NCBI RefSeq assembly: GCF_022385335.1
Contig: NZ_CP092431.1
Span: forward strand, 5,084,001-5,148,000
DNA: 64,000 bases
Direction of reading: 5' to 3'
Source of the DNA: Streptomyces deccanensis
Lineage (GTDB): Bacteria > Actinomycetota > Actinomycetes > Streptomycetales > Streptomycetaceae
Shown here: one piece after another, positions 1 to 8,690 of the stretch
Numbering within the stretch: the stretch's first letter is position 1
How the letters are laid out: the number at the start of each line of letters is the position of its first letter
The notes under the pieces: generated by a model
What the model saw: the letters and a program-made list of their open reading frames with translations, nothing else
Databases searched by the model: none
What the model was told of the DNA's origin: nothing
Position numbers and translations under genes: made by a program

Positions 1-90
1 ATTCCTATGATGGGCGCACACACCGCGCGGGCCGCTGCGACCAGGCAGTCCGACGCGGTGCAGATGCGGGCGATGGTGGTGGAGGGGTCG

Positions 91-1170
91 ATGACTCAGG
101 GGGCCGGTCAGGGACCCGAGGTGCGGACGCCGACGGTGCGCGATTTCCGCGTGCCCGCGTACGTCCACGAGGCCGGTCCGTACGGACACTCCGCGGACCC
201 CGGTGAAGCCTCCGGGCCCGCCGAGGACCCTGAGGGCTACCCCGACGGGTACACCCCGACCCAGCGCGACCTTCCGGTGATCAACCGGGGCGACACGCTC
301 CAGGTCGTGATCGACCCGGAGACCACGGCGGTCGAGCCGGCCTCCGACAGGCCGAGCCCGCTCTTCGTCGTCGGGGACGTCCACGGCTACCTGGACGAGC
401 TCCTCGCCGCGCTCCACGAGAAGGGCCTCGTCGACGCCGCGGGCAACTGGTCGGCGGGCACCGCCCGGCTCTGGTTCCTCGGCGACTTCACCGACCGGGG
501 CCCGGACGGCATCGGCGTCATCGACCTCGTGATGCGCCTGTCCGCCGAGGCCGCCGCGGCCGGCGGCTACTGCAAGGCCCTCATGGGCAACCACGAACTT
601 CTGCTGCTGGGCGCCAAGCGCTTCGGCGACACCCCCGTCAACTCCGGCGCCGGCACGGCCACCTTCCAGGCCGCCTGGCTCCTCAACGGCGGCCAGAAGA
701 CCGACATGGACCGCCTCCAGGACCACCACCTCCAGTGGATGGCCCGTCTGGACGCCATGGAAGAGGTCGACGGCCACCTCCTGGTGCACTCCGACACCAC
801 CGCCTACCGCGACTACGGCGACTCCATCGAGGCGGTCAACGACACCGTCCGCGAGACGATCACGCGCAACGACCCGGACGAGGTCTGGGACCTCTTCCGC
901 AAGTTCACCCGTCGCTTCTCCTTCCGCGACGAGGGCGGCGCCGATGCCGTGCGCTCACTGCTCGAGACCTACGGCGGCAGCCGCATCGTCCATGGTCACA
1001 GCCCGATTCCGTACCTCCTGGGAGAGGTCGGCTCGGAGGACGGCGAAGACGGAACGGGCCCCTCGGTCGACGGGCCGTACACCTATGCGGACGGTCTGGC
1101 CGTCGCCATGGACGGCGGTGTGACCATGGCCGGAAAGCTGCTGGTCCAGGAACTTCCGCTGCCTACCTGA
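91..1170 (+). CDS. Calcineurin-like metallophosphoesterase
   Basis: Predicted metal-dependent phosphoesterase or Ser/Thr phosphatase of the calcineurin fold, probably cytoplasmic. The metal-binding signature is complete: GDVHG at about residue 95, GDFTDRG at about 131, GNHE at 166-169 and HGHSP near 302. An in-frame ATG exists at position 7, but the ATG at 91 has a GGAGGGG Shine-Dalgarno 4-6 bases upstream, so 91 is preferred, giving 359 aa. The first 80 residues are rich in Pro, Gly and acidic residues and are probably disordered. The substrate cannot be read from the sequence. In S. coelicolor a similar phosphatase flanks the thiC-linked element (SCO3941 by recollection), which fits this gene being core chromosome just outside the island. 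Confidence 0.85.
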   Translation: MTQGAGQGPEVRTPTVRDFRVPAYVHEAGPYGHSADPGEASGPAEDPEGYPDGYTPTQRDLPVINRGDTLQVVIDPETTAVEPASDRPSPLFVVGDVHGYLDELLAALHEKGLVDAAGNWSAGTARLWFLGDFTDRGPDGIGVIDLVMRLSAEAAAAGGYCKALMGNHELLLLGAKRFGDTPVNSGAGTATFQAAWLLNGGQKTDMDRLQDHHLQWMARLDAMEEVDGHLLVHSDTTAYRDYGDSIEAVNDTVRETITRNDPDEVWDLFRKFTRRFSFRDEGGADAVRSLLETYGGSRIVHGHSPIPYLLGEVGSEDGEDGTGPSVDGPYTYADGLAVAMDGGVTMAGKLLVQELPLPT

Positions 1171-1359
1171 GCCGTCAACGGGCAGGCGTCCCCCGTCGGA
1201 AGACTTCGCTGGCCAGGGGCCAATTTCTTCAAACCCCCTGTCACCGCCTGCCGTCACCGCTCTACCATCGGCTTATCCGTAGCAGGCTCCCCTCCGTTTC
1301 TGCCCGACGGCTCGTCAGCATGCCGAGCCACAAGCCCTACGGAGCATCGGGGGATGCAC

Positions 1360-2232
1360 ATGAACAGCGTTCCGCAGCACCTGCTCAGTGAGGACCGCCA
1401 GGAGTACGAGCGGATCCTCGGCGAGGCGCTGCGCTCCGCACCACACCGCCCGGAATTCGCCGCAGGCCTCCAGCGGCTCAACCTCGAACAGCTGCGCACC
1501 ATGGCCCTCAACGCCTCGGCGATCATCACAGCCGCCGCGGCGACCGAATACCAGTACTACGTCAAGGTCCGCGACGAATTCCGCAGCCCGTCGTCGGCCA
1601 CCACGCCCGCCGCCGAGGGGACGGCGTCCGGCTCCAGCGAGCCGGACGGCTCCACGGTGGGTCTCGCGGCCACCATGGGCGAGGTCACCGAGGCGGCGGG
1701 TGCGGGCGCCGGTGCCGTCGCCGCGGTGCTCGCTCCGGTCCTCGCCGGGACCGCGGCGGTCCTCTTCCTGCTCGTCGGGTACGTCATGAAAGTGCTCGAC
1801 CCCGACCGGGCGATCGCCGAGACCCTCCTCACCACGGGCTGGGTCTTCGGCGCGGTCACCGCGGCGGCGATCCTGGTGGCCGCGGTCGGCCTGCTGCTCA
1901 CCGCCCTGCGCAACAACGCCACCGCGCTCCTCGACGACGGAGCGCGCAGCGAACTGAACGAGGAGTTGACCCGGGCCAGGGACGCCTGGCGCGAGGCCCT
2001 CCTGGAGCGCGGCATCCTGCCGTTCCTCCGCGACGCCCTCGCGAACCCGGGCCCGGCGCTGCTGCTCGAGCCGGACCGTCCGGCCCCGCCCAGCCGTATG
2101 CCGCACCTCGGTTACAACCGCCCGAGCTTCAGCAGCAGCCCGGAGAGCGGCAGCGCCGCCTCCCGGCCCAGCTACAGCAGCCCTGACTTCTCCAGCCCGG
2201 ACTTCGGCGGCCCGGAGCACCAGCCGGACTGA
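1360..2232 (+). CDS. Hypothetical two-helix membrane protein
   Basis: Unrecognised function. The N-terminal 65 residues look helical and soluble. Two hydrophobic stretches follow, around residues 115-150 (AVLAPVLAGTAAVLFLLVGY) and 165-190 (VTAAAILVAAVGLLLTAL), and the C-terminal tail is rich in Ser and Pro with repeated SSP/SPDF motifs. An ATG at 1354 is also possible, but GGGG lies 6-7 bases before the ATG at 1360. It runs co-directionally after the phosphoesterase with a gap of about 190 bp in which no gene is seen. A similar transmembrane gene sits here in S. coelicolor, so it appears to be core chromosome flanking the island. Confidence 0.7.
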   Translation: MNSVPQHLLSEDRQEYERILGEALRSAPHRPEFAAGLQRLNLEQLRTMALNASAIITAAAATEYQYYVKVRDEFRSPSSATTPAAEGTASGSSEPDGSTVGLAATMGEVTEAAGAGAGAVAAVLAPVLAGTAAVLFLLVGYVMKVLDPDRAIAETLLTTGWVFGAVTAAAILVAAVGLLLTALRNNATALLDDGARSELNEELTRARDAWREALLERGILPFLRDALANPGPALLLEPDRPAPPSRMPHLGYNRPSFSSSPESGSAASRPSYSSPDFSSPDFGGPEHQPD

Positions 2233-2264
2233 CGCCCGGCCTCCGACCACCGCCCACCCGCGGC

Positions 2265-2316
2265 GGCGGGAGCCGCGCACGAACCCCACTTCTCGGCCGT
2301 GCGCGAAGCTCCCGCC
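2265..2316. terminator. Bidirectional hairpin, probably the original thiC terminator
   Basis: GGCGGGAGC and GCTCCCGCC pair around an inner GCAC/GTGC pair. The hairpin lies between the end of the membrane-protein gene and the displaced thiC 3' end, so it could serve both converging transcripts. Confidence 0.55.
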
Positions 2317-2324
2317 CACGTACT

Positions 2325-2459
2325 TCAGTCCGCCATCGGCAGATAGACCCGGTTCCCCGCCTCCGCGAACTCCTTGGACTTCTGGGCCATGCCCGCCTCG
2401 ATCTCGGCCCGGGAGCCGCCGTGTTCGCGGCGGATGTCCTGGGAGATCTTCATCGAACT
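2325..2459 (-). pseudogene. thiC: thiC 3'-end remnant (left attachment site of the island)
   Basis: Read on the minus strand this encodes SMKISQ..., ...[19 protein letters not shown] and a stop, clearly the last 40 or so codons of ThiC. The intact gene at 19212 ends ...[19 protein letters not shown]. Homology stops abruptly after TCTTCATCGA (about 2450-2459), which is also where the intact gene continues into the FCS codons. The remnant sits 70 bp from the serine-integrase start and next to a terminator beside core chromosome. The simplest reading is that it is the original chromosomal thiC 3' end, displaced by site-specific integration. It has no promoter or start of its own and is not expected to be translated. 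Confidence 0.85.
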
Positions 2460-2530
2460 GAGCATTACTTAACCCCACACATGCGCTACGGTCGTTCCAC
2501 CAGTCCGTTCCGTGGACCGAGGGGGACCCA

Positions 2531-4099
2531 GTGGGCAAGCGCGAAGAGGTCATCAGCAGGTTGCGAGGCGTACCTGAGGGACTGCCGTCCGTCGAGGAAG
2601 TCCGCGCCATGGTGGCCGCCGATCCCAACCTCAAGTGCGTCGTCTGCTACGCACGGATCTCGTTCGACGGCCGAGTGAAGGACGCCCACGGCATCGAGGA
2701 CCAGCACCGGGACATGACCGACGCCGCCCGCAGGTTCGGGTGGTTAGTCGTCTACCGCTACACGGACAACGACAAGAGCGCCAGCAAGGAGAGCGTCGTC
2801 CGCGACGACTTCGAGCAGCTACTCAACGACCTCACGGCCGGTACGACTCCCGAGGGGTATCCCGTCCACGGCGTCATGGCCGTGAACGACGACCGTCTGT
2901 ACCGACGCCCGAGTGACTGGGAGCGGTACCTGAAGGCGTTCACCTCACACGAGGACCGCGTCTACCACGACTCGAACGGCAAGCAAGATCTCTACGCGGA
3001 AGGGTTCGAGATCAAGGGGCTCGTCGGAGTCGCCGTGTCTCTCGGCGAGACGAGGAAGAAGCAGCGTCGCAGCAGGAACAGTCACCGCAGCCGGGCGATC
3101 CGAGGGCAGTCTGTAGCCGCATGGCGCCCCTTCGGATGGGACGACGACAAGGAGACGTTGCGTCCGCAGGAGGCGGAGGCGATCCGGACGGCCGTGCACG
3201 ACGTGATCGCGGGTGCCTCGATCTCGGAGATCACGCGTCGGTGGAAGGAAGCCGAGTTCATCACGAGTCGCGGCAACCCCTTCCAGTACCAGACGGTCAA
3301 GCAGGTCCTGATGAACGCGCGTCTCTGTGGCTATCGGGAGATCAAGGGCGAGATCGTCCGCGACGGCGACGACCAGCCCATCGTGGGCGAGTGGGAAGCG
3401 ATCATCACGCCGAAGGAATGGTTCGCTGTCACGGCCAAGATCAGGGAGCGGGGCGGCGGAACCGGGATGCCGCGCGGTGGGCTGGTCCACAAGTACCTGC
3501 TGACCGGCATTCTCAGGTGCGGCAACGTGCTGGAGGACGGCACGGTCTGCAACAACAAGATGATCGGCATCAAGGCGAACGACTGGCTCAAGTACCGGCA
3601 CGCGTACATGTGCAAGAAGACCGTGGACGGGGGCTGCAACAAGACGTACAAGCGAGGCGACAAGACCGACGAGAGCATTGAAAGGCTGGTCGTCGCCAAG
3701 CTTGTGAGGGATGCCGAGAGCAAGGCTCAGGACGTGCCGGACTGGGACAAGGCCGATGCGTTGGAGCGAGCGATCAAGAGCCGGAAAGAGCTGGAGCGTC
3801 GTTGGCACGACGACGAGGACACCGACATCGACGACGAGGCGTTCTTCCGCAACCTCCCCGTCTTGGAACGACGGATCAAGGAATTGCGGGCCGACCAGGC
3901 CAAGCACGCGGCCTTGCAGGCGGAGGCCGAGGAAGCCCGCGAGGACATCGCGAAGTCGTGGGAGTCGAAGACGCTCACGCAGAAACGCGATGCGATCAAG
4001 AAGGTCTTGAGCGCGATCGTCGCCGTGCCGGGTGGGAAGGGCAACAAGACCTTTGATCCCGAACTCCTCAGGCCCGTGTGGAGGACTTCCGGCGAGTGA
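2531..4099 (+). CDS. Large serine recombinase (integrase)
   Basis: Site-specific integrase and excision recombinase of the large serine (phiC31-like) class, expected to act on attachment sites in thiC. The N-terminal resolvase domain has YARIS with catalytic Ser44, followed by conserved Arg and Asp motifs (for example NDDRLYRR). The middle recombinase domain (about residues 190-330) leads to a zinc-ribbon with cysteines in ILRCG, TVCNNK, YMCKK and GGCNK, then a coiled coil (about 410-480). The length of 522 aa is normal for the family. The GTG start follows GAGGGGGACC. The gene lies 70 bp from the thiC remnant, as expected for an integrase beside its own site. Codon 72 is the rare leucine codon TTA (2744-2746), so translation may need the bldA tRNA. 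Confidence 0.93.
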   Translation: MGKREEVISRLRGVPEGLPSVEEVRAMVAADPNLKCVVCYARISFDGRVKDAHGIEDQHRDMTDAARRFGWLVVYRYTDNDKSASKESVVRDDFEQLLNDLTAGTTPEGYPVHGVMAVNDDRLYRRPSDWERYLKAFTSHEDRVYHDSNGKQDLYAEGFEIKGLVGVAVSLGETRKKQRRSRNSHRSRAIRGQSVAAWRPFGWDDDKETLRPQEAEAIRTAVHDVIAGASISEITRRWKEAEFITSRGNPFQYQTVKQVLMNARLCGYREIKGEIVRDGDDQPIVGEWEAIITPKEWFAVTAKIRERGGGTGMPRGGLVHKYLLTGILRCGNVLEDGTVCNNKMIGIKANDWLKYRHAYMCKKTVDGGCNKTYKRGDKTDESIERLVVAKLVRDAESKAQDVPDWDKADALERAIKSRKELERRWHDDEDTDIDDEAFFRNLPVLERRIKELRADQAKHAALQAEAEEAREDIAKSWESKTLTQKRDAIKKVLSAIVAVPGGKGNKTFDPELLRPVWRTSGE

Positions 4100-4244
4100 G
4101 TCGAAGTCCAAGGATCTCCCCCACGCTGCGTAGCTGATCATCGGAGAGTGGGGGAGATTCGCGCAGGTGCCGCTCTATCCATGCGTCGACGGCCGCAGCT
4201 TCCTGGCGCTCCGCGTCGGCGCTCGTCGGCCGAGGGCTACTCAG
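4068..4244 (-). CDS. Possible small AICE protein with CTG start
   Basis: A 58-codon frame overlaps the rep stop and, in antisense, the last 30 bases of the integrase. It reads protein-like: ...AAAVDAWIERHLRESPPLSD and then QLRSVGEILGLRL. The PPL(S/T)xxQ pattern resembles short tails of AICE hypothetical proteins I have seen, but no family can be named. The only upstream start is CTG at 4244-4242, embedded in CTGAGTAG where rep terminates; an ATGAGTAG overlap would be the normal arrangement. Either the start is CTG or the start codon has been lost. The 11-bp hairpin at 4114-4158 lies inside it, which argues against strong expression. Confidence 0.35.
   Translation of the reverse strand: MSSPRPTSADAERQEAAAVDAWIERHLRESPPLSDDQLRSVGEILGLRLTRRKSSTRA
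4114..4158. terminator. Hairpin between convergent integrase and rep
   Basis: ATCTCCCCCAC (4114-4124) and GTGGGGGAGAT (4148-4158) form a perfect 11-bp stem with a 23-base loop, directly after the integrase stop and facing the rep 3' end. A bidirectional terminator is likely. Confidence 0.65.
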
Positions 4245-5732
4245 ACGGCATCACCATCCGCGTGCGGGAATCCTCCCGAGCCAACTCGCGTGCATGGGCA
4301 AGGTCAGCCGCAACACCAGCAGCGATCAGCGCAGCGCCCGGAGAATGCCCGGACCCGACGTAGCGCCAGTGCGCATCAGTGACCGTGGTGCCCGACGGGA
4401 TGTCGTGGCCGAGGTGTTCGGCCCGGTCTGCCCGCAGGGCCGCGTACGTCGTCGAGTAGGCACGGGACTTGGTGAGGATGTGGCCGCGGTAGCCGACGGT
4501 GTGGGCCCAGGCGCGTAGGTGCAGGGGTGCGTACTCGGGGAGGCCGCCGAGGTGCCAGCACGTACGCATGAGGGTGCGGATGTGGCTGCTCACGGGTGCC
4601 ATGTCGATGTCGTCGCAGGTGGAGAGCTTGTGGTCGGTGCCGGCGCCCGTCTCGCTCGCTCCTTTGGTGACGTACTTGGCGACATACGCGGCTACAGCAT
4701 CGTCTGCGGGCGCGTCGCCATCGGCGTGCAGGGGACGTACGTCGATCTGGGTGCCCCAGCGGAGGGCGAGTTCGCCGACGGCGGGACTGTAGGGAGTGCG
4801 CACGAGGACCCTCTTCGCGGAGGCCCGTACAGCGTCGGCGATGTGGTCGGCGGTGCCCCAGCCCGGAGGTTCGTCGCTGGGTCCGGCGGGGCCGTCGAGG
4901 CGGACGACGGCGTGCACGTGGACGGCCGCCCGCCTCTGGTACTCGGCGACGCGGGCGAAGGACAGCCGGGCGTGGTCGGCAAAGCGGGACTGTACGAGAC
5001 CCGCCGAGGTGGCGAGGTGTCGCCTCACGCCGATGACGAAGCGATCCCACAATTTGCCCGCGTGCGCGTGCCACAGGACATGGGCTGCGTAGTCGTAGCA
5101 GTCGGTGCAGAGCGGTTGACCGACGGCAGGAGAGTCCGGGGCGTGGACGGCAGCACAGCCCGAGGGACGCCCGTGTTCGCAGGTGCCGCGGTCACGGCGG
5201 GGACGGCATCGGTCGTCTCCGGTGCGGTGGACCGGGCCGAAGGAGGGAGCAGTGAGGGTGATGAAGAGCCGGGGACGATGGCGGACTGTGGCCGGGACGT
5301 TCTTGCCGCCGGTAAGACCCGCGCGGACGAGGTGGAAAGTGTCGCCTGCGTGGAGTCGGGAGCACGGGGCGCAGACGGTTGCGCGTCTGTTGCGGCAGCG
5401 GACGAGGAGGCGTTCGCCGGGTTCGTTGCGAGTGTCGTAGTGGTACAGGATCTCGCCGGTCGTGCCGTCCAGGGTGGTGGTTGAGCCGGAGAGGTGGACG
5501 GGGTGGGCGCAGCCACCGGTTGCGGTGACCTGGTCCAGCCAGCGGGCGAACTGGGGATCTTGGGTGAGGCGGATTGCATCGCGATCTGTTTCGGGGAGCT
5601 GACGCAGGCGCGCCGCGCGGTCGAGGACGGCGCGCCTGTCAGCCGGGGTGTCTGCCGGGATAATGGTGGGGCCCTTTCGGGGTGGGCCGCCGAAGCGGCA
5701 CGGGTGAGGGATGGTCGTGCTCGGTGGGGCAT
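4237..5732 (-). CDS. AICE replication initiator (RepSA-like), apparent frameshift near start
   Basis: Rolling-circle-type replication initiator of pSAM2-like elements, expected to nick and replicate the excised circle. The body reads continuously in one frame from about 5769 to 4237. Features include many Cys/His pairs (CRNRRATVCAPCS, LCTDCYDYAAH), LFITLTAPSFGPVH, LWDRFVIGVRR, and the HUH-like AAVHVHAVVRLDG. That frame has no ATG, GTG or TTG upstream of a TTG at 5052. The strong signal, GGAGGTGATC (5745-5736) followed by ATG at 5732, is one base out of frame. Adding one C to the CCCC run at 5729-5726 would restore MPPPSTT and then the body. The gene may be frameshifted, mis-sequenced, or started at a non-standard codon. 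It is followed by the small frame at 4068-4244. Confidence 0.75.
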
Positions 5733-5769
5733 GGGGATCACCTCCGTTGAGCGGGTGGAATGGGTGGGT

Positions 5770-5883
5770 TCAGCGGATGGTTCCGGTCCCCCGGCAGACG
5801 CGGCAGCGGTGGCGTCGGCCGGTCCAGGTCCTACGGGCCCCGTCGCCCTTGCAGAAGGGGCACCTCACGCGCGGCATGGGCAT
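5770..5883 (-). CDS. Small zinc-ribbon protein of the transfer module
   Basis: A 37-aa protein with CPFC near the N-terminus and CRVCRGTG near the C-terminus, a CxxC...CxxC pattern typical of a one-domain zinc ribbon. Very basic (RRTWTGRRHRCR), so nucleic-acid binding is plausible. The ATG at 5883 is preceded by GGAGC; a second ATG lies two codons later. It sits between the Spd-like gene and rep, the usual place for such mini-genes in AICEs. Its TGA is in the same frame as the rep body, so the frame reopens immediately after its stop. Confidence 0.6.
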   Translation of the reverse strand: MPMPRVRCPFCKGDGARRTWTGRRHRCRVCRGTGTIR

Positions 5884-5899
5884 GTCTCGCTCCGTTCTG

Positions 5900-6097
5900 T
5901 CAGGTGTGGGAGAAGCCGGTGATCAGCCAGGTGACGAAGCCGTGCACGGTGTAGATCACGGGCGTCTGGCCGAGGTAGAGGCCGAAGAGGCCGACGCAGA
6001 CCGCTTCCCAGGCGCGGACGTCGCGGGAGCGGACGAGGAGGACGGTGATGATCCCGAAGATCACCGCGAAGGTGAACGCAGTTCCTACGCTGATCAC
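5900..6097 (-). CDS. Small SpdB-like transfer membrane protein
   Basis: A 65-aa protein that is mostly hydrophobic, with segments at about residues 3-22 (SVGTAFTFAVIFGIITVLLV) and 30-62 separated by a short charged loop (RSRDVRAWE). Its ATG overlaps the TGA of the preceding tra gene (6094-6097), so the two are translationally coupled. By position and topology it corresponds to the small membrane proteins implicated in intramycelial spread (Spd) of Streptomyces conjugative elements. Assignment is by context rather than by a conserved motif. Confidence 0.65.
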   Translation of the reverse strand: MISVGTAFTFAVIFGIITVLLVRSRDVRAWEAVCVGLFGLYLGQTPVIYTVHGFVTWLITGFSHT

Positions 6098-7401
6098 TTG
6101 TCGTCTCCTTCCAGTGCCGCCAGAGCGCGGCCGAGGGCGGGCAGTTCCGGGACCATTTCCGCGTGCTTTCGGGCGGTCGACACGGCTTGTTCGGTCGTCG
6201 TGAGGTGGGAGCGGGCGCGACTCCAGCCGCCGTCAGGGGCGGTGCAGACGGCCACGCCCTGTTCCTCTGCAGTGATCGACTGAGCGACGGCCACGGCGTC
6301 CTTGTTCAGGTCGCCCAAGGTCATCTCGGCCGTGCCGGGGTCGTTGACCCGGTGGCAGATCCGGCCGCCGAGTTGCGCCCGCAGGGCGGTGACGCCGGGC
6401 CCGAGGTCGGAGCCGACGCGTTGCCCGGCGACGACCAGGTGCAGGCCGAGCGCGGCCCCGAGCTGGGCCAGGCGTAACAGGAGCGTGGAGCACTGTTCGG
6501 CTTCTGCCTTGCTCTCGCGGGTGCCGTCCGAGAGGTACAGCTCTGCGATCTCGTCGACGATGACTACGACCGGGACGGGCCGGAGCTTTTCGGGTAGTTC
6601 CCAGATGGAGCGGACGCCGGCCGACCGGCAGGCCGCCATGCGGTCCTGCATGTCGACGACGAGTGTGCTGAGGACGGCGACCGCTTCGCGGCGGCAGGTC
6701 GCGATGGCGCTCAACCGTCCACCGAACAGGCCGAGTTCCATACCGCCCTTGCAGTCGATGCCGACCAGGGCGACGGGTTGCGGTGCGAGTTGAGCGATGA
6801 GCCGGGCCAGCAGGGTGGACTTGCCCGACCGGGTCGCCCCCGTGATGAGCCAGTGCGGGACGAGCCGCAGGTCCATCACCCAGGCGCCACCGCTTTCCAG
6901 TGCACCGATGAGGGCGGACAGCAGGGCAGCGGGCGCGGTTGCTAAGCCGGGCCGGGCCAGCGGATCGGATGCGGTCGCTGTCAGGAGCACGAGGCCGCGT
7001 TCCGGCGAGGTGACCCGCACCGCGTGCACACGCCAGGCGTGCACGAGCGCGTCCGCCGCTTTCAGATACGTCGCCGGGGTCTGCCCCGCGTGCAGCCGTA
7101 CAAGGACGGTCAGGCCCATGCGGGTGGCACGCGGGAAGGAGATCCTCGGAGCGATCGGCCGCAGTGGATCACCCTTGACCACCACGTCCCCGAGCAGCCC
7201 GCGCGGCGGACGCTTGGAGATGGTGAGGTCATTGAGCATGGCGACCTTGCGCCAGGTGAACATCACCCGGCAGGCGGTCACCGGATAGCCGGCCAGGAAC
7301 CAGTGCCAGAGGGGACGGTGCCGACGCACCAGGTCACCCACGACAAGCACCCACGCCAGTACGGCGAGCCCGAAGGCGAGCACGATGGAAGCGCTCATCA
7401 C
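6094..7401 (-). CDS. FtsK/SpoIIIE-type DNA translocase (TraB/TraSA)
   Basis: Conjugative translocase expected to move double-stranded element DNA between hyphae at the membrane. The N-terminus carries a membrane segment (about residues 3-22) and a second hydrophobic patch. The motor domain has Walker A GATRSGKS at 188-195 and Walker B VVVIVDE at 278-284, followed by LRLAQLGAALGLHLVVAGQR typical of FtsK-like ATPases. At 435 aa it matches TraSA-type proteins, which lack the long FtsK linker. It overlaps the upstream 115-aa gene by four bases (ATGA) and the downstream Spd-like gene by four, forming a tight transfer operon likely controlled by the GntR regulator at 7911. Confidence 0.92.
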   Translation of the reverse strand: MMSASIVLAFGLAVLAWVLVVGDLVRRHRPLWHWFLAGYPVTACRVMFTWRKVAMLNDLTISKRPPRGLLGDVVVKGDPLRPIAPRISFPRATRMGLTVLVRLHAGQTPATYLKAADALVHAWRVHAVRVTSPERGLVLLTATASDPLARPGLATAPAALLSALIGALESGGAWVMDLRLVPHWLITGATRSGKSTLLARLIAQLAPQPVALVGIDCKGGMELGLFGGRLSAIATCRREAVAVLSTLVVDMQDRMAACRSAGVRSIWELPEKLRPVPVVVIVDEIAELYLSDGTRESKAEAEQCSTLLLRLAQLGAALGLHLVVAGQRVGSDLGPGVTALRAQLGGRICHRVNDPGTAEMTLGDLNKDAVAVAQSITAEEQGVAVCTAPDGGWSRARSHLTTTEQAVSTARKHAEMVPELPALGRALAALEGDDK

Positions 7402-7745
7402 GCGCCACCGCCCTTGGCCGGTACCGGAGCTGCGTGCACGGGCGTCACGGCGTCGGCGCGGAAACTGATCCCGTGCCGGTCACCCATCGCCCAGGCGAAC
7501 GCCGTCAGCCCGGTGACCTTGACGATCTGCCCTTCCTCGATCCCCTTCGGCTCACCGCTCACGGCGATCTCGATCACGGAGATCCGCCGCCTGTCCTGCC
7601 GCACGGTGACGGCCACGGTGTAGACGGGGTTGCCCTCTCGGTCCCTCTTGACCTCCTGCGTTTCGGAGTTACTGATCTTCGCCTCGGGCGCGATGGCGCA
7701 CCGCAGTACGCCCAGTCGCGCCGTGTCCACGGGAATGGACTGCAT
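7398..7745 (-). CDS. SCO3933-family AICE regulatory protein
   Basis: A 115-aa protein beginning MQSIPVDTARLG, followed by a beta-rich core with VYTVAVTVRQ and ISVIEIAVSGEP, and GQIVKVTGLTAFAWAMGDRHG. This is the family named after S. coelicolor SCO3933, found as the first gene of AICE transfer operons; its molecular role is not established, though OB-like nucleic-acid binding would fit. It is coupled to tra by an ATGA overlap and starts 165 bp from the divergent GntR gene, so it is probably the first gene of the operon repressed by that regulator. Confidence 0.75.
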   Translation of the reverse strand: MQSIPVDTARLGVLRCAIAPEAKISNSETQEVKRDREGNPVYTVAVTVRQDRRRISVIEIAVSGEPKGIEEGQIVKVTGLTAFAWAMGDRHGISFRADAVTPVHAAPVPAKGGGA

Positions 7746-7910
7746 GTTGTTCGGCCTCCTTGGCCAGTTCGGACGCCCATCTCATCCAGACGTCACTTGT
7801 CCTTACGAGTTACGACTATGGAGTGCTGTACGGCGAGAGAGCAACTACTTATGCTGACGAGTGACGTCGATTGTGCGACATGTCTATGACCTCAACCCGA
7901 AGGTGTCGAG
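7746..7910. promoter_or_regulatory. Divergent promoter region of the transfer operon and its repressor
   Basis: A 165-bp gap between two divergent genes. It is noticeably more AT-rich than its neighbours and contains repeated ACGAGTtACG (near 7805) and ACGAGTGACG (near 7857) motifs that could be operator half-sites. KorSA in pSAM2 represses from such a gap; the specific sites here are inferred. Confidence 0.45.
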
Positions 7911-8690
7911 ATGACAGAGATCCAGCGCCCCGGAGCCCTGTACCAACAGGTCGCCGCCGCCATCCGCGAAGCGATCCTGTCCGGAGAGTTCGCGCCCGCT
8001 TCTCTGCTGCCATCCGAGGCACAGCTCATGGCCCGCTATCAGGTCTCGCGCCCGACTGTCCGCAACGCCATCGCGGCTCTGCGCGCGGAGGGCCTGATCG
8101 ACGTCCGGCACGGCAAGGGCAGTTTCGTACGCTCCGAGCCCCAACCCGTCGTCAGCCTCTCGGGGCATGTAGGACGAACGCCCGAGGCGCGTTTCGTGCT
8201 GCACGGTGTGGCCACGTGGGAGCAGGCCGAAGAACCAAGCACCTACCGCACGCACGCCACCGAAGCCACAGCACACCTGCTGGAACTCGAAGCCGAGGAA
8301 GCACTCTTCGGCTGTGACCGGCTTCTGACCGACCCCGCCACCGGAACCCGAGCCATGCACCGCACCCTGATCCCATTCGCGACGGCGGATGCAGTCCCCG
8401 ACCTCGCGGAAGCACCGGAGACCGAACCCGCGACCGTGTACGCGATGCTGGCGAAGGTCGGACACGAGCTGTGGTGGTCCGAGACAGTCCGCGCCCGCAT
8501 GCCACTTCCCGACGAGCGCACCGCGTTGCGGCTGCCCGATGCGACCCCGGTCCTGCATCTGTCACGAGTCACGTGCGGCACCGACGACACCCCGCTGATC
8601 CTCGAAGAACTCCGCATCGGCGCAGACCGTGCCGAACTTGCCTACCGGATCACCGCCGACAAACAGCCCGCCCGGCGCACCCGCAGCTGA
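7911..8690 (+). CDS. GntR-family repressor with UTRA domain (KorSA-like)
   Basis: Transcription factor. The N-terminal winged helix (residues 1-72) carries the classic GntR pattern: LYQQVAAAIREAILSGEF, LPSEAQLMARYQVSRPTVRN and GLIDVRHGKGSFV. A C-terminal UTRA-like ligand domain follows (about 85-245). In AICEs the equivalent protein (KorSA of pSAM2) represses transfer and replication genes until excision is favoured. The divergent placement next to the transfer operon supports that role here. The start at 7911 follows AAGGTGTCGAG. The length of 259 aa is normal for the family. Confidence 0.85.
   Translation: MTEIQRPGALYQQVAAAIREAILSGEFAPASLLPSEAQLMARYQVSRPTVRNAIAALRAEGLIDVRHGKGSFVRSEPQPVVSLSGHVGRTPEARFVLHGVATWEQAEEPSTYRTHATEATAHLLELEAEEALFGCDRLLTDPATGTRAMHRTLIPFATADAVPDLAEAPETEPATVYAMLAKVGHELWWSETVRARMPLPDERTALRLPDATPVLHLSRVTCGTDDTPLILEELRIGADRAELAYRITADKQPARRTRS

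Noticed and set aside
1315..2634. 439-aa antisense frame
   Set aside because: Shadow frame of the membrane-protein gene and the thiC remnant; skewed Arg/Gly/Glu composition.
5025..5741. 238-aa frame starting at the rep ribosome-binding site
   Set aside because: It is in the wrong frame for Rep; Ser/Ala/Thr/Pro/Arg-rich composition indicates a shadow frame, apart from the rep start codon it contains.
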